The notes under the pieces: generated by a model | What the model was told of the DNA's origin: nothing | What the model saw: the letters and a program-made list of their open reading frames with translations, nothing else | The model's database searches: none | Assembly: GCA_934256595.1 (NCBI GenBank) | Contig: CAKQOW010000079.1 | Location: 1-6,341 of the forward strand | Reading direction: 5' to 3' | Origin: an uncultured Clostridia bacterium | GTDB taxonomy: Bacteria; Bacillota; Clostridia; Peptostreptococcales; Anaerovoracaceae | DNA length: 6,341 nt | Position numbers and translations under genes: made by a program | In this document: piece after piece, positions 1-4,870 of the stretch | Layout of the letters: the number at the start of each line of letters is the position of its first letter | Numbering within the stretch: position 1 is the first letter of the stretch

Positions 1-380
1 GCCTGCTGAAACAGTTTTGAACAGTTGACTCCGTCCTCATCTGCCTTGGCGGCAAGCCATGCGGGAAGTGAAACTGTTTTCTTGACAAATCTGCTGTTTA
101 CGCGTTCACGAACAGGCGGCATAAAAACTTCAATAAGTACAGGTATCTGATTTTTTTCAAAATGTAAGGCTCCGATATCAGAGGGATGCGGTATTTCCTC
201 ATTGCCATCCTCTATACCCCACATATGAAGCCCGAGAGCTTCTCTGGCATTTCTGATAGCCATATCGGTGTCATCTTTGTCTGCGCAGGGGCAGCAGCCG
301 GGCAGATCAGGAAACTCTATACTTATGCCATCGTCATCATAAGAGAATATTGCAGGATATGCGTAGCGGTTTTTTAACAT
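1..380 (-). CDS. hicB: HicB-family type II antitoxin (partial, C-terminus off the left edge)
   Basis: The reading frame starts at the ATG at 380-378 and runs off the left edge after 126 full codons with no stop. The N-terminus (YPAIFSYDDDGISIEFPDLPGC, residues 8-29) followed by DTDMAIRNAREALGL is the typical HicB fold, a degraded RNase H-like domain that binds and neutralises the HicA mRNA interferase. Residues about 101-126 (TVSLPAWLAAKADEDGVNCS and onward) look like the C-terminal ribbon-helix-helix DNA-binding segment used for autorepression. HicB proteins of this type are about 130-140 residues, so little is missing. A GGAGGT ribosome binding site (393-388) lies 7 nt before the ATG. No hicA lies upstream: the gene is first in its transcript, so a partner toxin, if present, must lie beyond the left edge. 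It could be an orphan antitoxin. Family call is confident; a working toxin-antitoxin pair is unproven. Confidence 0.85.
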   Translation of the reverse strand, partial: MLKNRYAYPAIFSYDDDGISIEFPDLPGCCPCADKDDTDMAIRNAREALGLHMWGIEDGNEEIPHPSDIGALHFEKNQIPVLIEVFMPPVRERVNSRFVKKTVSLPAWLAAKADEDGVNCSKLFQQ

Positions 381-436
381 TTGATTTACCTCCATAACAA
401 AGGGCTGCAGGAATTAGTTCTTTATATTTTACCTCT

Positions 437-465
437 GTTATAATACATAATTTATTACATAACAA
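437..465 (-). promoter_or_regulatory. Probable hicB promoter
   Basis: Read on the minus strand, TTGTTA (465-460), a 17-bp spacer and TATAAC (442-437) form a reasonable sigma-A promoter about 57 bp before the hicB ATG. A direct repeat (TACATAA at 444-450 and 456-462 on the plus strand, 12 bp apart) lies in the spacer and reaches the -35. It may be where the HicB ribbon-helix-helix domain binds. This is inferred from motifs and spacing only. Confidence 0.45.
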
Positions 466-591
466 CAGAATAATATTTATGCCTGCAGATATATAATGAA
501 CCCTTATGACAAATAAAGCAAGAAAAAAGATTTTTAGGTAAAGGGTGTTGAAATTTGAACGACTATAGATATTTTCTCTGAGGAAAAATGT

Positions 592-617
592 AAAAAACCT
601 GAGAACAGGCAGGTTTT
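592..617 (-). terminator. Orphan hairpin with U-tract on the minus strand
   Basis: AAAACCTG (594-601) pairs perfectly with CAGGTTTT (610-617) around an 8-nt loop. Read on the minus strand the right arm runs into six T's (597-592), then ACATTTTT, as in an intrinsic terminator. On the plus strand only four T's follow. No leftward gene lies to its right, so it may insulate hicB from antisense transcription, end a short minus-strand RNA, or be bidirectional. Confidence 0.45.
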
Positions 618-641
618 AAATAAAAAAATTTATATGTTTCT

Positions 642-671
642 GTGACATATGACCCTCTTTACTTGTATTAT
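642..671 (+). promoter_or_regulatory. Probable promoter of the ECF sigma / anti-sigma operon
   Basis: GTGACA (642-647, 5 of 6 to TTGACA), an 18-bp spacer and TATTAT (666-671, 5 of 6 to TATAAT) form a housekeeping-type promoter. The predicted transcription start near 678 lies after the upstream in-frame ATG at 674, which supports translation starting at 707. I do not see a clear ECF-type -35 for autoregulation. Confidence 0.5.
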
Positions 672-694
672 ATATGAAATGCATTTCACAGCAA

Positions 695-700
695 AAGGAG
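695..700 (+). promoter_or_regulatory. Ribosome binding site fixing the sigma factor start
   Basis: AAGGAG lies 6 nt before the ATG at 707. The in-frame ATG at 674 has no such site and would add 11 residues before the conserved region 2. Confidence 0.7.
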
Positions 701-706
701 TACTTG

Positions 707-1186
707 ATGAGATACAGCACGCAGGAGGCTTTTGAAAAATACAGGGACAACATATATGCGATAGCCTTTAACCATTTCCGAAACCGGCAGGACGCAGAGG
801 ACGCTGTGCAGGAGGTGTTTTTAAAATATCACAGGAGCGATAAGGATTTTGACAGCGTAGACCATATCAGAAACTGGCTTATAAGGGTGTCCATAAATGA
901 ATGTAAAAACGTGACACTTTCATCGTGGTTTAAAAAACGGGAGCCTCTGGCAGATTACGAACAGAGTCTTTGCTTTGAGGAAGCTGAAGAAAGCCGGCTG
1001 TTTGAAAGCGTAATGGCACTGCCGAGAAAATACAGAAGCGTACTTCATCTGTTCTATTATGAGGACTATAGTGTCAGAGAAACAGCGGAGCTTCTTGGAA
1101 TAAGCGAAAGTGCAGTAACCACAAGACTTGCCCGAGGGAGAAACAAATTAAAAAAAGAACTTAAGGAGGTGTGGGCTGATGAATAA
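707..1186 (+). CDS. ECF-type RNA polymerase sigma factor (sigma-70 family)
   Basis: This 159-residue protein directs RNA polymerase to a specific promoter set and has the standard two-domain ECF layout. Region 2 spans about residues 10-75, including RNRQDAEDAVQEVFLKYH (26-42), the core-binding and -10-recognition helices, and the IRNWLIRVSINECKN segment. Region 4 spans about 98-152, with ALPRKYRSVLHLFYYEDYS leading into the helix-turn-helix ETAELLGISESAVTTRLARGR (about 125-145), which reads the -35. The length is normal for the family, and no C-terminal extension or region 3 is present. The start at 707 was chosen over 674 because it has AAGGAG 6 nt upstream and lies downstream of the predicted transcription start. 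The stop overlaps the next gene by 8 bp, indicating translational coupling to a membrane partner. Which genes it controls cannot be seen here. Confidence 0.93.
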   Translation: MRYSTQEAFEKYRDNIYAIAFNHFRNRQDAEDAVQEVFLKYHRSDKDFDSVDHIRNWLIRVSINECKNVTLSSWFKKREPLADYEQSLCFEEAEESRLFESVMALPRKYRSVLHLFYYEDYSVRETAELLGISESAVTTRLARGRNKLKKELKEVWADE

Positions 1187-1604
1187 CCGACAGCTTTACA
1201 AGACTACCTTTTCAAAGCTCCATACCGACTGTGAGCTTGACTGGGAGGCAAAGGCAATGGAAACCAAAAAGAAACTGAGATGCAGCAGGAAGCTGGTAAT
1301 CGTATCAATGATACTTGTGCTGATGTTTGCAATGACCTGCATAGCCAATGCAGCTACAGGCGGACAGCTTGCAGACAACGTAAGGGTGTTTATCAACGGA
1401 CAGGAAGTTGATTCCTCTGTTTATGTTACAGACGACGGAAACGTGGAAATTGATGTAAAAGATGCTGAGGATGTGCGCATTAACAGAGGTGACAGCGAGG
1501 CGCAGATTGAAACAAAGAACAGCAGTGACTACGGCGTTAAAATTAAGAGGGATAAAGACAGCGAAAATATTGAACTGGGAATAAAAGATAAGAGTAACAA
1601 CTGA
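1179..1604 (+). CDS. Single-pass membrane protein, probable anti-sigma factor
   Basis: This 141-residue protein is coupled to the ECF sigma gene: its ATG lies inside the sigma reading frame, and a near-perfect AAGGAGGT (1163-1170) sits 8 nt upstream. Residues 1-38 are a charged cytoplasmic segment (YKTTFSKLHTDCELDWEAKA) of the kind that binds sigma factors in Firmicutes membrane anti-sigma proteins. Residues 39-59 form one hydrophobic helix ending in NAA, which anchors the protein or could be read as an uncleaved signal. Residues 60-141 are polar and rich in D, E, K and S, with alternating beta-like stretches (VRVFINGQEVDSSVYV, VEIDV, YGVKIK), and would lie outside the cell. I recognise no named domain and no zinc-binding HxxxCxxC motif. 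The anti-sigma role rests on gene position, topology and the short cytoplasmic head, not on a detected family match. Confidence 0.7.
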   Translation: MNNRQLYKTTFSKLHTDCELDWEAKAMETKKKLRCSRKLVIVSMILVLMFAMTCIANAATGGQLADNVRVFINGQEVDSSVYVTDDGNVEIDVKDAEDVRINRGDSEAQIETKNSSDYGVKIKRDKDSENIELGIKDKSNN

Positions 1605-1622
1605 TGATACCGAACATATAAT
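1594..1622 (+). promoter_or_regulatory. Possible promoter for the class V enzyme, overlapping the terminator
   Basis: GTAACA (1594-1599, 4 of 6), a 17-bp spacer and a perfect TATAAT (1617-1622) overlap the end of the anti-sigma gene and the left arm of the following terminator. Transcription would start near 1629, inside the hairpin, so the new RNA would lack most of the left arm and could escape termination. Confidence 0.4.
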
Positions 1623-1654
1623 ATTAGAGGGCGTTTGCCCTCTAATATTATTTT
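1618..1654 (+). terminator. Intrinsic terminator after the sigma / anti-sigma operon
   Basis: A perfect 15-bp stem (1618-1632 with 1637-1651) closes a GTTT loop (1633-1636). It has a GC-rich top (GAGGGC/GCCCTC), and four T's (1651-1654) follow the paired part. It begins 13 bp after the anti-sigma stop and ends just before the next gene's ribosome binding site. The right arm is AT-rich, so the stem is also strong on the minus strand. Confidence 0.85.
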
Positions 1655-1656
1655 GC

Positions 1657-1662
1657 AGGTGA
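1657..1662 (+). promoter_or_regulatory. Ribosome binding site fixing the class V enzyme start
   Basis: AGGTGA lies 5 nt before the ATG at 1668. The longer frame opening with TTG at 1635 would start in the loop of the terminator and adds 11 residues before the conserved YLDNGAT. Confidence 0.6.
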
Positions 1663-1667
1663 AATTT

Positions 1668-2825
1668 ATGATATATCTTGACAACGGGGCTACGTCTTTT
1701 CCAAAGCCCGACTGTATGCTTGCGGCTATGGCTCAGTGCATTAAATACTACTGCGGCAATCCCGGCCGCTCGGGACACAACCTGTCTATAATGACAGGTG
1801 AGAAAGTTTTTGAAACAAGAAATGTTCTGGCGGAATTTATAGGCGCGGGCGGGCGCGGAGAGCGTATAATATTTACATCGAACACCACGCAGGCGCTGAA
1901 TATTGCAATCAAGGGAGTGCTTCAGAAAGGCGACCATGTGGTTACAACAGCTATGGAGCACAATTCAGTGCTGAGACCCGTCAAGGCTATGGAGTCCGCG
2001 GGCGTAAGCTGCAGCATAGTAAAAGCAAGGCGTGACGGCAGCGTAAGGGCAGGCGCTGTCAGGGAGGCAATAAATGAAAACACCAGACTGGTTGTCGTAA
2101 CTGCCGCATCAAATGTTACAGGTACGGTGATGCCTGTATGCGCTATAGGGAATATAATTGAGAAATTAAATGCAGAGAGAAAAAAGAAAATAGTATTTCT
2201 TGTTGACGGGGCGCAGGCTGTCGGCAGCATATATGTGAATGTATCGGATATGAAAGCCGATATGATTGCATTTCCGGGACACAAGGGGCTTTTGGGACCG
2301 CAGGGGACAGGCGCGCTTTATGTCAGAGACGGCATATGCCTGAAACCGCTGCTTGAGGGTGGCACAGGTACCGCATCAAGAGAGATTACTCAGCCGAGAG
2401 AATTTCCTGACGGATATGAGGCAGGGACTGTGAATGCGGCCGGTATAGCGGGACTTTGCGCGTCGACAGAGTATATAGACAGGATAGGGATAGGCAATAT
2501 TGAAGATTACGAAAGAGGCCTCATCAGAGCCTTTGACGAGGAGCTTCGCAATATGAACAGAGTTACGGTTTACGGACCTGAAAACTGTGAGTTTAAAACA
2601 GCTTTAACCAGCTTTAATATTGAGGGCAGAAGCTGTGAAGAGGTGGCATCTGTATTAAACGATGATTTTGGAATTGCAGTAAGAGCGGGATTTCACTGCG
2701 CAGGGCTTGCCCATAAGACAATAGGCACATGGAATACAGGAGCTGTCAGAGTATCCGCAGGGCCTTTCAATACAGTAAAGGATATGCGCAAGGCTGCAGA
2801 GGCCGTATGGAAGCTGGCAAGATAA
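1668..2825 (+). CDS. Class V aminotransferase-fold PLP enzyme, cysteine desulfurase family
   Basis: This 385-residue protein belongs to the NifS/SufS-like class V PLP enzymes, which remove sulfur from cysteine to give alanine and an enzyme-bound persulfide. All key parts are visible. The start is MIYLDNGATSFPKP. SNTTQALN (71-78) binds the PLP phosphate. His98 in MEHNS stacks on the ring, and Asp180 and Gln183 in DGAQAVGS contact the cofactor. Lys206 in FPGHKGLLG forms the Schiff base. Cys344 in GFHCAGLAHKTIGT is at the position of the catalytic cysteine, and NAAGIAGL follows EAGTV at 251-255. Length and motifs fit the subfamily I know as TIGR01977 (EF2568-like cysteine desulfurase family protein). 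No iscU, sufU, mnmA or thiI is adjacent, so the sulfur acceptor is unknown and a selenocysteine-lyase role is not excluded. It follows a terminator, so it probably has its own promoter. The gene converges on rnhA with 3 bp between stops. Confidence 0.9.
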   Translation: MIYLDNGATSFPKPDCMLAAMAQCIKYYCGNPGRSGHNLSIMTGEKVFETRNVLAEFIGAGGRGERIIFTSNTTQALNIAIKGVLQKGDHVVTTAMEHNSVLRPVKAMESAGVSCSIVKARRDGSVRAGAVREAINENTRLVVVTAASNVTGTVMPVCAIGNIIEKLNAERKKKIVFLVDGAQAVGSIYVNVSDMKADMIAFPGHKGLLGPQGTGALYVRDGICLKPLLEGGTGTASREITQPREFPDGYEAGTVNAAGIAGLCASTEYIDRIGIGNIEDYERGLIRAFDEELRNMNRVTVYGPENCEFKTALTSFNIEGRSCEEVASVLNDDFGIAVRAGFHCAGLAHKTIGTWNTGAVRVSAGPFNTVKDMRKAAEAVWKLAR

Positions 2826-2828
2826 CCC

Positions 2829-3377
2829 TTATTTCCTGCCGGCTTCGTCTATGCCCAGATTGGCAAGCTCATCGGCTCTGTTGTTCATCTTTGTTATATA
2901 TTCAAAATCCTCGTAAGAAAATGATGAGCCGTTCCATTCCACAAATTTATTGTAGAGCTTATCAAAATCGGTGACCTTGCTGTTAAGGTTAACGTGACCT
3001 TTCACGCGATAAAACGAAATATTGTGGACATCAAGATATGATATGAGCTGTTCCCATATTTCTCTGTGCTCGACAGGCTCTTTTTTAGCTGTTTTCCAGC
3101 CGTTTTTCTGCCAGTTTACATACCATTTCTTTCGGAAACAGTCCATAAGATATGAGCTGTCTGAAAAGACCTGTATGGTCTGACCCTCTTTTTTGACAGC
3201 CTTAAAGGCTTCAAGAAGCGCTGTCATTTCCATAAGATTGTTTGTGGTGTTCTTTGCTCCGCCGTGCAGCTCCTTTTGGTGCTGTCCGTATTCGAGGACA
3301 GCGCCCCAGCCGCCGAAGTTTGTTTTGCTCTGATTGCCGGCGCAGCCGCCGTCAGTATATATTCTTAAAATAGCCAT
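2829..3377 (-). CDS. rnhA: Ribonuclease HI
   Basis: This 182-residue enzyme cuts the RNA strand of RNA-DNA hybrids, clearing R-loops and primers. The four catalytic carboxylates are present: Asp8 (IYTDGGCAGN), Glu50 (NNLMEMTALLEAF), Asp73 (FSDSSYL) and Asp169 (NNRADELAN). The basic handle is also present (WYVNWQKNGWKTAKKEPV, 85-102), as is the assisting His128 in VKGHVN. E. coli RNase HI has about 155 residues; here 41 positions separate His128 from Asp169 where E. coli has about 10, so an insertion of roughly 30 residues (about 131-163) sits in the active-site loop. The start at 3377 was chosen over an in-frame ATG at 3404 because AGGAGG (3389-3384) lies 6 nt before it and MAILRIYTDGG is a natural N-terminus. 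It is transcribed divergently from walJ and convergently with the class V enzyme, with no terminator between the stops. Confidence 0.95.
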   Translation of the reverse strand: MAILRIYTDGGCAGNQSKTNFGGWGAVLEYGQHQKELHGGAKNTTNNLMEMTALLEAFKAVKKEGQTIQVFSDSSYLMDCFRKKWYVNWQKNGWKTAKKEPVEHREIWEQLISYLDVHNISFYRVKGHVNLNSKVTDFDKLYNKFVEWNGSSFSYEDFEYITKMNNRADELANLGIDEAGRK

Positions 3378-3383
3378 AGAAAT

Positions 3384-3389
3384 CCTCCT
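3384..3389 (-). promoter_or_regulatory. Ribosome binding site fixing the rnhA start
   Basis: AGGAGG on the minus strand (3389-3384) lies 6 nt before the ATG at 3377. It excludes the in-frame upstream ATG at 3404, which lies before this site. Confidence 0.75.
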
Positions 3390-3396
3390 GATATAA

Positions 3397-3424
3397 TTAT
3401 GCAATATTTCTTGTGAGCGGGCAA
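3397..3424 (-). promoter_or_regulatory. Possible rnhA promoter
   Basis: On the minus strand TTGCCC (3424-3419), a 16-bp spacer and CATAAT (3402-3397) give a weak promoter whose start would fall near 3390, right at the ribosome binding site. It overlaps the divergent walJ promoter. The very short leader makes this uncertain. Confidence 0.3.
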
Positions 3425-3441
3425 GGAAAATGTGGTATACT
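3411..3441 (+). promoter_or_regulatory. Probable walJ-rlmH promoter with extended -10
   Basis: TTGTGA (3411-3416), a 19-bp spacer and TATACT (3436-3441), preceded by TG at 3433-3434, make an extended -10 promoter. Transcription would start near 3448, which rules out the longer reading frame opening at 3413 and supports the ATG at 3482. Confidence 0.6.
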
Positions 3442-3469
3442 GATAGATATGATTACGACAAAGTGCGAC

Positions 3470-3474
3470 AGGAG
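3470..3474 (+). promoter_or_regulatory. Ribosome binding site fixing the walJ start
   Basis: AGGAG lies 7 nt before the ATG at 3482. The alternative in-frame ATGs at 3413 and 3449 have no comparable site. Confidence 0.65.
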
Positions 3475-3481
3475 ATACAAT

Positions 3482-4279
3482 ATGAGTTTAAGCTTTTGCT
3501 CTTTTTCCAGCGGCTCCTCAGGCAACTGCTATATGGTATTTACAGAAACCACGGCAGTTCTTGTAGATGCAGGCATAAGCGGAAAAAGAATAATGAAAGG
3601 AATTGATTACATACAGGCGGATACAGACAGCATATGCGCACTACTTATAACCCATGAGCATATCGACCATGTCAGAAGCGTGAGGGTTTTAAACAAGAAA
3701 CTGCCCAACCTCAAAACCTACGCCAATGAAAAAACGTGGGAGCAGATAGATGATCTTGTACCCGAAGAAAAACGCAGAATTTTCAGCGCAGACGAGGAAT
3801 TTGAAATAGGCGATATGACGGTAAGGCCGTTTCGGACAAGCCACGATGCCGCCGAGTCTGTGGGATTTTCATTTTGCAGCGGGGGCAGGCAGGTCAGTAT
3901 AGTGACTGATACAGGATATATATCAGACGATATGTTTGCCGGGATCAGAGATGCGGATATACTTGTAATAGAAGCAAACCATGACGTTAATGTGCTGCAA
4001 ATGTGCAGCTATCCGTATCAGACCAAACGACGCATAGCAGGTGATTTCGGACACCTTTCAAATGAGGCGGCGGCAGACTGCATATGCAGGATTACTATGG
4101 AGTACCCAAAGGACAGACAGGTGCTTTTAGCCCATCTCTCAAACGAAAACAACAGTCCGTCACTGGCGCATCTGACTATCAAAAATATACTGGAGGAGAA
4201 CAGGCTGTATATTGACAGGGATTTAAGACTCAGCGTAATATCAAGAGATGAGATAAGCCCTGTGTATATAGCTCTATGA
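3482..4279 (+). CDS. walJ: MBL-fold metallo-hydrolase, WalJ/YycJ family
   Basis: This 265-residue protein is a cytoplasmic metallo-beta-lactamase-fold hydrolase. The N-terminus MSLSFCSFSSGSSGNCY matches the WalJ/YycJ opening. The metal site is complete: THEHIDH (57-63, HxHxDH), His121 in SHDA, Asp143 in VTDTGYISD, and His218 in LAHLSNENN. The family-typical NHDV (166-169) and TKRRIAGDFGHLSNE (181-195) are also present. In Bacillus this gene sits in the walRK-yycHI-walJ cluster, where it has been linked to coordination of DNA replication and cell division; substrates are presumed to be nucleic acids or nucleotides, not proven. Here it has its own promoter, no walRK next to it, and runs directly into rlmH (TGA at 4277-4279, next ATGs at 4276 and 4282). 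The start at 3482 rests on AGGAG 7 nt upstream. Confidence 0.92.
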   Translation: MSLSFCSFSSGSSGNCYMVFTETTAVLVDAGISGKRIMKGIDYIQADTDSICALLITHEHIDHVRSVRVLNKKLPNLKTYANEKTWEQIDDLVPEEKRRIFSADEEFEIGDMTVRPFRTSHDAAESVGFSFCSGGRQVSIVTDTGYISDDMFAGIRDADILVIEANHDVNVLQMCSYPYQTKRRIAGDFGHLSNEAAADCICRITMEYPKDRQVLLAHLSNENNSPSLAHLTIKNILEENRLYIDRDLRLSVISRDEISPVYIAL

Positions 4280-4281
4280 TT

Positions 4282-4761
4282 ATGAATATAAAGATTGTAT
4301 GCGTAGGCAAATTAAAAGAAAAATACTGGACTCAGGCTGTAGAGGAGTATCTCAAGAGAATAGGCAGATTTGCCAAAATTGAGGTCGCAGAGCTCAAGGA
4401 AACCAGAATTTCGGACAAGCCCTCTAAAGCAGAAGAGGAAGCAGTCAAAAAATCAGAGGGAGAGGAAATCCTCAAAAAAATAAAAAGGGACGATTACTGC
4501 ATTACTCTTGAAATCAAAGGCAAGCAGCTTTCCTCTGAACAGTTTGCCCAAAAGCTCTCTGACCTTGCTCTTGAGGGGAGAAGCAGCATAGCCTTTGTAA
4601 TAGGCGGTTCGCTGGGGCTTTCACAGGAAGTCAGCGCAAGAGCTGATTTCAAGCTGTCCTTTTCACCGATGACATTTCCTCACCAGATGATGAGAGTTGT
4701 CCTGCTGGAGCAGGTGTACAGATGCTTTAAAATCAATAATAATGAAACCTATCATAAATGA
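4282..4761 (+). CDS. rlmH: 23S rRNA (pseudouridine1915-N3)-methyltransferase RlmH
   Basis: RlmH uses S-adenosylmethionine to methylate N3 of pseudouridine 1915 in helix 69 of 23S rRNA, acting on the assembled 70S ribosome as a homodimer. The protein is 159 residues, the usual family length, and the conserved blocks are all present: MNIKIVCVGKLKEKYW at the N-terminus, the SAM-binding trefoil-knot region FVIGGSLGLS (105-114), LSFSPMTFPHQMMRVVLLEQVYR (125-147), and the invariant C-terminal YHK. An ATG at 4276 is in frame and overlaps the walJ stop as ATGA, adding two residues (M-I). I prefer 4282 because MNIKI aligns with known N-termini and gives exactly 159 residues. No clear ribosome binding site is visible, so translation is probably coupled to walJ. 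A terminator follows at 4791. Confidence 0.96.
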   Translation: MNIKIVCVGKLKEKYWTQAVEEYLKRIGRFAKIEVAELKETRISDKPSKAEEEAVKKSEGEEILKKIKRDDYCITLEIKGKQLSSEQFAQKLSDLALEGRSSIAFVIGGSLGLSQEVSARADFKLSFSPMTFPHQMMRVVLLEQVYRCFKINNNETYHK

Positions 4762-4790
4762 AGGCAAAAAGAATACATTAATATGTTTGT

Positions 4791-4818
4791 GAAAGTGTTG
4801 TTAAAGCAACACTTTTTT
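4791..4818 (+). terminator. Intrinsic terminator of walJ-rlmH
   Basis: AAAGTGTTG (4792-4800) pairs with CAACACTTT (4807-4815) around the loop TTAAAG, with an extra G-T pair outside, and T's run to 4818. It lies 30 bp after the rlmH stop. Its stem also contains the palindrome TGTTG-N6-CAACA shared with a site after the Crp/Fnr-type gene. Confidence 0.85.
4796..4811 (+). promoter_or_regulatory. Candidate Crp/Fnr-type operator upstream of the regulator gene (box 2)
   Basis: TGTTGTTAAAGCAACA is an inverted repeat of 5-bp half-sites separated by 6 bp, the same half-sites and spacing as the box at 5533-5548. Its centre (4803.5) is 28.5 bp before the first base of the perfect TATAAT at 4832-4837, close to the spacing of a class II Crp/Fnr site. 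Because it is also a terminator stem, the palindrome alone is not evidence; the match to box 1 is. Confidence 0.4.
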
Positions 4819-4831
4819 GCTATATTTATAG

Positions 4832-4837
4832 TATAAT
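4832..4837 (+). promoter_or_regulatory. -10 element of the Crp/Fnr-type gene
   Basis: A perfect TATAAT lies 33 bp before the TTG start. No good -35 is found 16-18 bp upstream (ACACTT at 17 bp), which fits a promoter that needs an activator bound at about -41. It lies in a tandem 11-bp repeat (4827-4837 and 4838-4848, 10 of 11 identical). Confidence 0.45.
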
Positions 4838-4857
4838 TATAGTATATTTATTTACAG

Positions 4858-4862
4858 AAGGA
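4858..4862 (+). promoter_or_regulatory. Ribosome binding site supporting a TTG start
   Basis: AAGGA lies 8 nt before the TTG at 4871. The next in-frame ATG is at residue 29, inside the conserved cyclic-nucleotide-binding fold, so TTG is the best start. Confidence 0.65.
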
Positions 4863-4870
4863 ACGTTATA

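Larger units (their letters stand above)
394..706. other. AT-rich divergent intergenic region between hicB and the sigma factor gene
   Basis: These 313 bases hold no convincing coding frame. They contain the hicB promoter (437-465, minus), a hairpin at 594-617, the sigma-factor promoter (642-671, plus) and its ribosome binding site. A perfect TATAAT on the minus strand (672-667) overlaps the plus-strand -10. Bases 482-590 show no feature I can name. Confidence 0.6.

Noticed and set aside
186..377. 63-residue plus-strand open frame at the left end
   Set aside because: It lies antisense to the well-matched HicB frame, has no ribosome binding site and no family features.
405..488. Inverted CTGCAGG / CCTGCAG pair flanking the hicB promoter
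   Set aside because: Only 7 bp, mostly the self-palindrome CTGCAG, 70 bp apart; no target-site duplication or other sign of a mobile element.
674..706. Upstream ATG for the sigma factor
   Set aside because: It lies before the predicted transcription start and has no ribosome binding site; the ATG at 707 has AAGGAG at 6 nt.
1635..1667. TTG start extending the class V enzyme by 11 residues
   Set aside because: It falls in the loop and right arm of the terminator and adds residues before the conserved YLDNGAT opening.
1305..1961. 218-residue minus-strand open frame
   Set aside because: It spans the anti-sigma gene, the terminator and the start of the class V enzyme in antisense, has a low-complexity unfamiliar sequence, and has no ribosome binding site.
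3413..3481. Longer walJ frame starting at 3413
   Set aside because: It begins inside the promoter and upstream of the predicted transcription start; family alignment begins at MSLSF (3482).
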